Below, piece by piece: positions 60,501 through 64,000 of a stretch of DNA of 64,000 nucleotides. The DNA comes from Phoronis australis (taxonomy: Eukaryota > Phoronida > Phoronidae), in assembly GCA_002633005.1 (NCBI GenBank), contig NMRA01000088.1, forward strand, positions 870,864 to 934,863, read 5' to 3'. The first letter of the stretch is position 1. Every line of letters starts with the position of its first letter. Under the pieces are notes generated by a model, which worked only from the letters and a program-made list of their open reading frames with translations, ran no database searches and was not told where the DNA came from. Position numbers and translations under genes: made by a program.

Positions 60501-63118
60501 ACAATTTTTTAAAATATTTGCCTGACGGTAGCTATGATACACAACTTAAACATGGCAAAGCATCAATTTGATGAGCATATCTTATAAGAAAAAATAAAAA
60601 TTTCACTTGTCCACCGCACTATGTGCCAAACTGGTGAGATGTTACTGTAGGTCTAACTACTTACTAGTTTCCAAAGAAAAAACGTGTCATATTTTCATTC
60701 AACTATAATAGTAAATACTTTTCCAAACAATGAACAGATACATCACAGAACTACTACATCAAGAAATCCCCACTTACTGTACAGTTAGCAGTTCCTTAAA
60801 TGGAGCACAACTTTATTCCATTGTCAGCTCTTCATCTATTCTTAACAGACTAAGCAATAATCGTTTGGTCGATGTAGAAACACAGACGTTTGGTACTGTC
60901 AACACGAATGCACCTTGACCACTTTCAGGTGAAAAACATACCTGAGAGCCTAGAGGCAAAGGCTTGAGTACGCCTATTCTGACCACTCCCCGTGGCGCTC
61001 CCTTGAGCGCTTGCACGGCTTGCTCCAGCGACTCATTCTCGAGATCCATGTCGTTGACAAATATAAGGCGGTCGCCAGGTACTAGGCGACCATCGACTTG
61101 TGCGACGCCACCTGGTACCAGACTCCGGATAACGATGATAACGTCAGCGGGATTCATTGGGTCCTGCGGAGGGGAAAAATATTGAATTTAATGAGGTCTT
61201 CAATACCAGCAAAGCAATAATTCAAACATTAAACTTAAAAACCGGACATGCTTCAGTGCAAGTATGCCTTTTACCCCTTCAACAAATTACACAGTAATTT
61301 GCAAACAAACGCCTTTCCCAACAAATCATCATGAGACACTTCAACACGTTTGGTTCTAATGGCTACCAATGTCCAACACTTCAATAGCTGTTCTAAAATA
61401 TGAATATTAAATTTTAAACCAGCGTGGAAATACACATCACAAATATTTTTAAGTGGGATCTGCACGCCACCTGTTGGTCACATCGAGTTCATTAGGTTAT
61501 GTAATGTGGCCAACAGGTGGCGTGCAAACTGGATTTAAAATTGTTTGTGAGCTGTTCTAAAAAAGATGTCTCCACAGAAAGGTCTTCTTTGCATTATCCG
61601 CACAGAACCAGAACAAAAGCTGATTAGGGTCCTCTGTGACTATCCGAGCAGTACTGTTATTTAACTAGTGCCACCTAGTGAAGGGTCTTCATGGTAAAGT
61701 CTTAGTCACTGTAGCAAATAGCATAGAATACCTGGTAATCTAGGATGCTGAAGCCAAGCCCTTTGTCTCCCTTCACTAACTCAATAACAAATGGCTCATC
61801 GCTCCATTTTGCCAGGTCAGTCAGTGGTTCCAGAGAGCGGGACTTCATCTTGTCAAGCTCCACTCCAGGAGGGGGTGGGCCCATCGACAACGATTGCTCT
61901 GATTTGGCTTTGACGAGACGGTCGACAACGCTGTATGGGGGGGCTTCCGTGGTGGGTGTTGGCCGCTGGAAAAACTGTTCGCGCTCGTGTGCAAAGGCGA
62001 ACTCGGGGTTGGCGTGTGTGCGGCGCCGTGCCACGATGAGCCGCACGTGCTGAGGCAGCTCCTTCAATATCTTCACTACCTCAGTGTGGTTCAAGCCGAG
62101 CAACTTCTGACCATTAACCTGAGATTGTGGCACACAATTACATCTCAAATGCAATCGAATAATATTGGGACTCTTCAGGTTTATTTAAGGGCCTTATTTT
62201 TGATTTCTTAAGCATCCAGAGCTCTCAAACAGAAAGACTAGTAACTCACAGTACAGTTAGCAAATACGAAGCCATTAAGCCAGGCGCAATATTTTGAGTA
62301 CATATACTATGCAAAACGCAGGATAAACGCAAGATAGGCTAGAGAAACAATCGAGTTACGGGCTTATTAGCATTAAGACAAGCTAAATATTACATAGCCA
62401 GTGATACCGATTCTCATCAAGTTTACGCCTTATAAAGAAGTTATCACAGTCTGAGAGTTGCATCATTACGAATTTAGTGTTTCTAACACACTTTTTCCTA
62501 CTCCGAAATTCGCGGGACAGAAATGCTACGATATTTACGATATTGTCCGAAATTCATGAACCCTTGAAAAACAGTTTTGGACCCTGTAAGCATTTCGCAG
62601 ACCATGGAAGATTCATTTTGGAAATATTTATTCTTGTCCTAAAATAGCAGACCAAACGAAAATGGTGCAACTAACCGTAATTTTGTTTACAGAACAAAAC
62701 TGACAATATCTCTGCAACATCAGGACAAAGTAGATTTTCAGAAGATTTCACGTGTACATTCAAGCACACCAGTCGAAGGTACAATGATGCCCTTCATCAA
62801 ATCCCATCGATACTGACCATTTATGCATGAAATCAAGATCAATACGGCTATCGTTATAGCTCACCTCGAGCAGTTCATCACCAGACTGCAACTGTCCGTT
62901 CATACCGACGGGACCCTCGGGCAAGATGGATCGGATGAAATGATGTGGACGCACCTCTCGCCCATTCTCCACGTCTACTGTCCCCTCCAGACTGATACCC
63001 AGGCCCCCGCCCTCCCTGAACTTTGCAAGCTGGGCCACCACCACCTCAAAGTCATCACCCACCACCGGCTGCCACTCCAGCTTCTTGGCAGCCTCGATCT
63101 CGTTTGGAAGGTCACCAC
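15270..63118 (-). CDS. MPDZ: MUPP1/PATJ-type multi-PDZ scaffold, C-terminal part with PDZ4-PDZ13 (5' end outside window)
   Basis: This is a multivalent scaffold. In animals the family binds tight-junction, polarity (Crumbs-PALS1) and receptor C-termini under the plasma membrane. In minus-strand order the coding exons are 63118-62865, 62118-61732, 61163-60942, 59036-58164, 56379-56263, 55640-55392, 54764-54672, 52850-52652, 49998-49915, 46968-46764, 46297-46175, 43642-43566, 42257-42130, 40773-40669, 39151-39086, 38540-38444, 30716-30520, 29360-29266, 28035-27879, 26933-26636, 25846-25689, 25238-24927, 24607-24491, 23536-23422, 17894-17719, 17255-17141, 16589-16514 and 15540-15270. All phases agree, giving about 1787 residues in one frame. 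Ten PDZ domains match human MPDZ PDZ4 to PDZ13 in order, and the C-terminus is TLTVLS-stop as in vertebrates. The full 13-PDZ layout is MUPP1-like, not the 10-PDZ layout of vertebrate PATJ. L27 and PDZ1-3 are expected beyond 64000. The PDZ5-6 linker (about 510 residues) is over twice as long as in human. Confidence 0.95.
15739..15797. mobile_element. 82-bp palindromic MITE family, partial copy
   Basis: AACCAGTTTTCTCCACTGAA followed by TAACCAGCATCAAACTGGTT and CTCAAAATA is the core of the palindromic element seen complete at 52449-52530. The outer left arm is eroded. Confidence 0.75.
16514..16589 (-). CDS. MPDZ: MPDZ exon: acidic linker between PDZ12 and PDZ13
   Basis: It encodes [20 protein letters not shown] then GDEEI, a hydrophilic linker. 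The acceptor is TTGTTGCAG|GC and the donor ATCAG|GTGAGT. Its phase (2 in, 2 out) matches both neighbours. Confidence 0.88.
17141..17255 (-). CDS. MPDZ: MPDZ exon: PDZ12 second half
   Basis: It encodes [20 protein letters not shown] then [16 protein letters not shown]. It contains the helix-2 His of class I PDZ domains ([10 protein letters not shown]). The acceptor is CGTTGATAG|ATT and the donor CAAG|GTAATG. Confidence 0.94.
17719..17894 (-). CDS. MPDZ: MPDZ exon: PDZ12 first half
   Basis: It encodes a Thr/Pro linker ([15 protein letters not shown]), then [20 protein letters not shown] and [15 protein letters not shown]. The binding loop is SLGI instead of GLGF, as in vertebrate PDZ12. The donor is GGA|GTAAGT, phase 0. 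Confidence 0.95.
18889..19533. mobile_element. About 645-bp non-autonomous DNA transposon with TAGTCTCGAACCCAGAC termini
   Basis: The left end TAGTCTCGAACCCAGACTC, then GCATTTGAGT, is repeated in inverse orientation at the right end (ACTCAAATGC ... GAGTCTGGGTTCGAGACTA). The arms are about 35 bp with a 3-bp indel. The interior holds a perfect 10-bp-arm hairpin at 18978-19003 (TCAACTGGTT / AACCAGTTGA). There is no transposase and no clear target duplication, so the superfamily is unassigned. Confidence 0.72.
22248..22262 (-). CDS. MPDZ: Possible 15-nt microexon of MPDZ
   Basis: On the minus strand GTTTTCGTGTTGTAG|CTGGGGGCAAAGCAG|GTAAAT has a usable acceptor, a good donor and a frame-neutral length. 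Inserted between the exons at 23536-23422 and 17894-17719, it would add five residues (about SGGKA). This rests only on splice motifs and phase; there is no homology to support it. Confidence 0.3.
23059..23134. repeat. 41-bp-period direct duplication
   Basis: A 35-bp string starting CATGACCAGGTAGGTCATCT occurs at 23059 and again at 23100 without change. It is intronic. Confidence 0.9.
23422..23536 (-). CDS. MPDZ: MPDZ exon: end of PDZ11 and Ser/Arg linker
   Basis: It encodes [16 protein letters not shown] (last strand of PDZ11), then [20 protein letters not shown]. The linker contains R-x-x-S type sites suitable for basophilic kinases (inference). The acceptor is CATTCAG|ACA. The donor AAGT|GTGAGT leaves phase 1, which suits both the microexon and the next exon. 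Confidence 0.87.
24491..24607 (-). CDS. MPDZ: MPDZ exon: PDZ11 middle
   Basis: It encodes [20 protein letters not shown], then [35 protein letters not shown] matches vertebrate PDZ11 nearly exactly. The acceptor is CGTCACAG and the donor AAG|GTAACG, phase 0 at both ends. Confidence 0.95.
24927..25238 (-). CDS. MPDZ: MPDZ exon: PDZ10 end and PDZ11 start
   Basis: It encodes [29 protein letters not shown] and [13 protein letters not shown] of PDZ10. A short acidic linker follows, then [20 protein letters not shown] of PDZ11. The two domains share an exon and are only about 20 residues apart, as in vertebrates. The acceptor is ATTCCAG and the donor GATATA|GTAAGG. Confidence 0.96.
25689..25846 (-). 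CDS. MPDZ: MPDZ exon: linker and PDZ10 start
   Basis: It encodes a linker ([20 protein letters not shown]), then [20 protein letters not shown] and [27 protein letters not shown] is the vertebrate PDZ10 signature. The donor is TTG|GTGTGT, weaker than average. Confidence 0.94.
26636..26933 (-). CDS. MPDZ: MPDZ exon: PDZ9 core
   Basis: It encodes [51 protein letters not shown] and [17 protein letters not shown], then an acidic tail. GLGF is intact. Helix 2 starts with Tyr (YYDRAIELL) where class I PDZ domains have His, so ligand class may differ (inference). Confidence 0.94.
27879..28035 (-). CDS. MPDZ: MPDZ exon: acidic linker and start of PDZ9
   Basis: It encodes [20 protein letters not shown], an acidic Ser/Glu stretch ([17 protein letters not shown]) and [10 protein letters not shown], the first strand of PDZ9. 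The acceptor is CCCTGTAG|A and the donor AAG|GTATGA, phase 0. Confidence 0.9.
29266..29360 (-). CDS. MPDZ: MPDZ exon: PDZ8 second half
   Basis: It encodes [20 protein letters not shown], then [25 protein letters not shown] matches vertebrate PDZ8. The acceptor is CTGTTTCAG and the donor ATCAG|GTATGA. Confidence 0.94.
30520..30716 (-). CDS. MPDZ: MPDZ exon: PDZ8 first half
   Basis: It encodes [40 protein letters not shown] and [20 protein letters not shown]. The exon closes with ELLE in phase 0, just before the VN/IN of the PDZ fold, a boundary shared with PDZ4 and PDZ7. The acceptor is GTTTGCAG. Confidence 0.95.
31700..31947. mobile_element. About 245-bp MITE, TA target site, copy 1 (Tc1/mariner-like)
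   Basis: It begins TA|CAGTAAAATCTC and ends with the inverse GAGATTTTATAG. Its whole length aligns with 60405-60647, including a shared AATTTCACTTGTCCAC segment. A CAGTA-type terminus on a TA target is typical of Tc1/mariner. It has no coding capacity. Confidence 0.72.
35745..35824. mobile_element. 82-bp palindromic MITE family, reverse-oriented copy
   Basis: CAGGGG ... TTGAGAACCAGTTT, a short spacer, then AAACTGGTTCTCAA ... TTTG|TA. The spacer (CATGCCCGTTAGTCCATGAA) is the reverse complement of the spacer in the copies at 52449 and 55685, so this copy is inverted. Confidence 0.8.
36578..36936. mobile_element. 359-bp non-autonomous transposon with TTAA target duplication
   Basis: The termini (A[T/A]GGATAC[T/C]AAACCC then [T/G]GTTTTG) are inverted repeats of about 22 bp. 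Direct TTAA copies flank the element (36574-36577 and 36937-36940). TTAA duplication points to piggyBac- or Kolobok-type mobilisation; the terminus does not let me choose. There is no open reading frame of note. Confidence 0.78.
38444..38540 (-). CDS. MPDZ: MPDZ exon: acidic linker before PDZ8
   Basis: It encodes [20 protein letters not shown], then [11 protein letters not shown]. The DE-YGY-W end corresponds to the vertebrate motif just before PDZ8. The acceptor is CTTCTAATAG and the donor TGGA|GTAAGT. Confidence 0.92.
39086..39151 (-). CDS. MPDZ: MPDZ exon: short acidic linker (22 residues)
   Basis: It encodes [20 protein letters not shown], then PK. Only phase 0 keeps it open, and that phase fits both neighbours. 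The acceptor is AATGTAG and the donor AAA|GTAAGT. It is frame-neutral (66 nt), so it could be optional. Confidence 0.75.
40669..40773 (-). CDS. MPDZ: MPDZ exon: PDZ7 end
   Basis: It encodes [20 protein letters not shown], then [15 protein letters not shown]. The match to vertebrate PDZ7 (DLRDA-H--AVE-I--A-NPV-F-VQS--N) is strong. The 3' boundary is the weak point: CAG|GTTCGA keeps phase 0 with the next exon, but a stronger-looking CACT|GTGAGC lies 19 nt further on, out of phase with it. Confidence 0.88.
42130..42257 (-). CDS. MPDZ: MPDZ exon: PDZ7 middle
   Basis: It encodes [40 protein letters not shown] and ILE. The exon stops at ILE in phase 0, directly before VND. The acceptor TTTACAAG is unusual in its last bases but correctly phased. 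The donor is GAG|GTAGCC. Confidence 0.93.
42930..43560. repeat. Diverged tandem array, roughly 60-75-bp units
   Basis: A motif like ACTGCAGACTAGTAGAC, then CATCAGTAG and later ACGTCTGCT and GGAGGA, recurs near 42934, 43070, 43194, 43251, 43319, 43387 and 43513 with heavy divergence. The array ends against the donor of the exon at 43566-43642; the TCTGCTA of the last unit is the start of that intron. Confidence 0.65.
43566..43642 (-). CDS. MPDZ: MPDZ exon: start of PDZ7
   Basis: It encodes [20 protein letters not shown], then GISII. The acceptor used is GTCGGCAG|T; the neighbouring CACCAG six bases upstream would break the phase. The donor is ATTG|GTAGGT. The W-P--VEL-R---K-LGISI pattern is that of vertebrate PDZ7. 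Confidence 0.9.
46175..46297 (-). CDS. MPDZ: MPDZ exon: last strand of PDZ6 and Pro-rich linker
   Basis: It encodes [20 protein letters not shown], then [21 protein letters not shown]-(L/I)TY-PA closes PDZ6 in vertebrates too. The acceptor is TACCTTTCAG|C and the donor CCTAG|GTAAGG. Confidence 0.92.
46278..46410. repeat. Repeated splice-acceptor region
   Basis: The exon-intron junction string GTAGGTCAGGCTGAAAGGTA at 46288 recurs with changes as AAGGTCAGGCTGGGCTAAAG near 46332 and as GTAGGACAGGCTGAAGGGTA at 46387. Short ATATATGTAGG spacers separate the copies. The upstream copies would be decoy acceptors on the minus strand; extending the exon to the last one meets an in-frame TAG. Confidence 0.7.
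46764..46968 (-). CDS. MPDZ: MPDZ exon: PDZ6 core
   Basis: It encodes [60 protein letters not shown] and LLGNIDI. VTNAQARA-LRR--L-G--I is the vertebrate PDZ6 equivalent. Helix 2 begins TNSQ, without the class I His. The acceptor is TTTTCAG|GC and the donor ATTAG|GTAGGA. Confidence 0.95.
49294..49489. repeat. 98-bp tandem duplication
   Basis: Two adjacent 98-bp copies starting GCAAATTACAACACAGTG differ at only a few bases (for example GTGCCC versus GTGTCC and GTAAGTG versus GTATGTG). They are intronic, between the PDZ6 core exon and the 84-nt exon. Confidence 0.92.
49915..49998 (-). CDS. MPDZ: MPDZ 84-nt exon inside PDZ6 (probable cassette)
   Basis: It encodes [20 protein letters not shown], then AGSMNCSG, 28 residues placed right after NDQLG. 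It is GC-rich against AT-rich surroundings and fully open. It has a CGACACAG acceptor and an AGCG|GTAACG donor, and the phases fit (1 in, 1 out), so skipping it is frame-neutral. Without it the protein reads [12 protein letters not shown], the normal PDZ binding loop. With it the loop becomes QLGICLEL followed by an insert. I therefore think it is alternatively included. Confidence 0.72.
52449..52530. mobile_element. 82-bp palindromic MITE, complete copy with TA target duplication
   Basis: The two arms, CAGAGGGTCCTGAAATATGA then GAACCAGTTT, and the inverse AAACTGGTTCTCAAAATACG then AGACTCCCTG, cover all but a 22-bp spacer. TA flanks both ends (52447-52448, 52531-52532). A CAG start on TA fits a Tc1/mariner-mobilised element. 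It is the reference copy for the family. Confidence 0.85.
52652..52850 (-). CDS. MPDZ: MPDZ exon: Ser-rich linker and first strand of PDZ6
   Basis: It encodes [40 protein letters not shown], and finally [15 protein letters not shown], the entry into PDZ6. SP dipeptides ([16 protein letters not shown]) make it a likely substrate of proline-directed kinases (inference). The acceptor is CTTTTTTTAG and the donor CTCG|GTAAGG. Confidence 0.9.
54672..54764 (-). CDS. MPDZ: MPDZ exon: proline-rich linker module (31 residues)
   Basis: It encodes [20 protein letters not shown], then [18 protein letters not shown] fits a PxxPx[K/R] SH3-ligand pattern. It is phase 0 at both ends, with acceptor ACTAACCAG and donor CCA|GTAAGT. 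Confidence 0.85.
55392..55640 (-). CDS. MPDZ: MPDZ exon: charged linker module (83 residues)
   Basis: It encodes [20 protein letters not shown], then a Thr/Val/Lys/Glu stretch with internal repetition ([28 protein letters not shown]), ending VPFR. It is phase 0 at both ends. The acceptor is CACTTTCAG and the donor AGG|GTACGT. I recognise no domain. Confidence 0.88.
55685..55745. mobile_element. 82-bp palindromic MITE family, partial copy
   Basis: CAAGTTTCTCCACTGAATAA, then CGGGCATCAAACTGGTTCTC and AAAATATGG, align with the complete copy at 52449-52530. The left arm is degraded. It sits 45 bp from an exon acceptor. Confidence 0.75.
56263..56379 (-). CDS. MPDZ: MPDZ exon: acidic linker module (39 residues)
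   Basis: It encodes [20 protein letters not shown], then [19 protein letters not shown]. It is phase 0 at both ends. The acceptor is TGAACAG and the donor GAG|GTAGGG. The next intron starts beside a run of ten C. Confidence 0.87.
56783..56875 (-). pseudogene. Decayed partial copy of the PDZ5 exon start
   Basis: On the minus strand TTTGCAG|GACCCAATGAATCCTGCT would read DPMNPA, then K, F and stop. The true PDZ5 exon (61163) starts the same way. Similarity extends about 55 bp into the upstream intron (GAATTTAAGCAGGTCTTTAA versus GAATTTAATGAGGTCTTCAA). A 13-bp direct repeat CCATAGTTCAAAA flanks the copy (56783 and 56863). Confidence 0.78.
58164..59036 (-). CDS. MPDZ: MPDZ large exon: 291-residue acidic linker between PDZ5 and PDZ6
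   Basis: This 873-nt exon is phase 0 at both ends and open throughout. It encodes a Glu/Asp/Ser-rich, predictably disordered stretch with low-complexity runs ([31 protein letters not shown]) and a Glu-rich segment that could form a helix ([16 protein letters not shown]). It ends [11 protein letters not shown]. No Cys and no hydrophobic core are evident. The acceptor is CCACAG|GTA and the donor GTC|GTAAGT. The vertebrate linker at this place is also acidic but much shorter. I recognise no domain. Confidence 0.9.
59742..59804. repeat. 32-bp tandem duplication
   Basis: TTTTGGTTCACGTCTTGGGG followed by TGGGACCCCTT occurs twice in a row (59742 and 59774). A third TTTTGGTT start follows. It is intronic. 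Confidence 0.92.
60098..60262. repeat. 46-bp tandem repeat, three copies and a partial fourth
   Basis: Units begin TTGGTTTGTAGTGTATA at 60098, 60144 and 60190, each followed by GTAAGACAATACA. A truncated start lies at 60252. It is intronic. Confidence 0.88.
60405..60647. mobile_element. About 245-bp MITE, TA target site, copy 2
   Basis: It aligns end to end with 31700-31947. Its right end, CTGGTGAGATGTTACTG|TA, is better kept and shows the inverted CAGTAACATCTCACCAG terminus. Confidence 0.74.
60942..61163 (-). CDS. MPDZ: MPDZ exon: PDZ5 main part
   Basis: It encodes [59 protein letters not shown] and [14 protein letters not shown]. It is close to identical in pattern to vertebrate PDZ5 (RSLVPGG-A--DGRL-PGDRL-FVND--LEN-SLE-AV-ALKGAP-G-VRIG). 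It is phase 0 at both ends. Confidence 0.96.
61461..61526. repeat. Hairpin: 23-bp inverted repeat, 20-bp loop
   Basis: TGCACGCCACCTGTTGG at 61461 is followed at 61510 by its perfect complement CCAACAGGTGGCGTGCA. Pairing runs on to 23 bp with one mismatch. It is GC-rich inside an AT-rich intron. Confidence 0.88.
61732..62118 (-). CDS. MPDZ: MPDZ exon: PDZ4 end, linker, PDZ5 start
   Basis: It encodes [33 protein letters not shown] (PDZ4 end), then a linker ([18 protein letters not shown]) and [20 protein letters not shown] then ILDYQ, the PDZ5 entry with intact GLGF. It is phase 0 at both ends. The donor is CAG|GTATTC. Confidence 0.96.
62865..63118 (-). CDS. MPDZ: MPDZ exon: linker and PDZ4 first part (5'-most exon in window)
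   Basis: It encodes [60 protein letters not shown] and [20 protein letters not shown] then ELLE. HHFIRS-LPEGPVG--G-L-SGDELLE is the vertebrate PDZ4 signature. About ten extra residues ([10 protein letters not shown]) sit in the loop before HHF. The acceptor is CTTGCCAACAG|GT and the donor GAG|GTGAGC. Confidence 0.95.
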
Positions 63119-64000
63119 CTGTTGGCAAGGATAGGAATCATCATTTGAATGTAATACAGCAACTGTTCAAACAAATTAACTAGAGTGCTTCAAACGCGAG
63201 CCACAAGAAAACATGGATTACTGCACTCCTAGATTTAAACACAGGTCAGTAAAGGCAACATGATATAAATTCATGGATTAAGAGATCATTCAATCGACAT
63301 GGATTTGCATCAAGTCAACAGACACTAGACACTGGTTATGGTCACATATACTGACTATAAGGACACTTTCCTTCATATAAAACCAATTGAAAGATAAATT
63401 TAATAAAGGAACTACAACACTTGACTAAACTCTACGTCATCTGAAAAATGTTGACATCGAAGATGGTGCAAGCACGCATCAATTGCTTCTGCTAGTGAAT
63501 GTGCGAGATGATCAGATCTCACACTGTAATTGCACTGAGTTCAAATGACTATGCATCGATTCGTTATTGGTGATTAACTAAATTTGGCATCTTCCTTCCT
63601 CTACGTCTGTTGTGGGGCAAAATTAGTCTTGGGTAAAGTTTAATACCTAATTTGCTTACCTTCAGCGGCTTTTCAGTATCAAAAACAACTCTTGAACAAA
63701 AGACTGACAACTACAGCTACGAAATTCAACTGTATTGAAGTTTACTAAATTTAACGCACAATAGGGAAGAAGTACTTTTATTTCTTGAAAAATTTCAACA
63801 AAAGAAACAGCACAAAATGTTATACTTCAATATGACCATGGTTAGTTCAATACAGTTATCGTGAAATAAACCTTAGTAATTTGTTAGTGTTTTTAACAAT
63901 TATTTAATACTTAAAATCACTTTGAAAATTACAAATTGTGGCAATTAATTTTGCGTGAAATAGGAAAAAATATCACAGTACTGCCAATAAAGAGTGCCAT
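63119..64000. other. Intron upstream of the PDZ4 exon, runs off the window
   Basis: No further exon of the PDZ gene (PDZ3 or earlier) is visible and nothing else is recognised. Sequence is AT-rich throughout. Confidence 0.6.

Overview
The window is nuclear DNA of an invertebrate animal. It has AT-rich non-coding sequence, many short GC-richer exons bounded by GT/AG splice sites, introns of 44 bp to almost 8 kb, and several short inverted-repeat transposons in introns. The proteins are close to vertebrate homologues. The repertoire would suit a cnidarian, lophotrochozoan or invertebrate deuterostome; I cannot fix the taxon from sequence alone. I see nothing bacterial or viral.

Two genes lie tail to tail. 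The first is on the plus strand, from 1190 to 12741: a complete 14-exon ALG6 gene (540 codons plus stop), encoding the ER glucosyltransferase that adds the first glucose to the lipid-linked N-glycan precursor. All exons join in frame. One intron (4526-5056) has the hallmarks of a minor-spliceosome (U12-type) intron, with unusual GT...AT ends.

The second is on the minus strand, from the right edge down to 15270: the C-terminal part (about 1787 residues, 28 coding exons plus a possible 15-nt microexon) of a giant MUPP1/PATJ-type scaffold, a 13-PDZ protein. PDZ4 to PDZ13 are here. The start codon, L27 domain and PDZ1-3 must lie beyond base 64000. The PDZ5-PDZ6 linker is a long acidic, Ser-rich and then Pro-rich stretch, coded largely by exons that begin and end in phase 0. 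An 84-nt exon interrupts PDZ6 exactly at its ligand-binding loop and looks like an optional cassette.

Between the stop codons (12742-15269) are the facing 3' UTRs. Oppositely oriented AATAAA signals sit only 4 bp apart at 13868-13883. Introns carry at least five families of small non-autonomous DNA transposons: an 82-bp almost fully palindromic family in four copies, a 245-bp family in two, and single elements of 815, 645 and 359 bp. They also hold several minisatellite-like tandem repeats and a decayed copy of the start of the PDZ5 exon.

The two genes share no pathway; their adjacency looks incidental. ALG6 acts in the ER membrane. The PDZ scaffold acts under the plasma membrane at cell junctions or polarity complexes.
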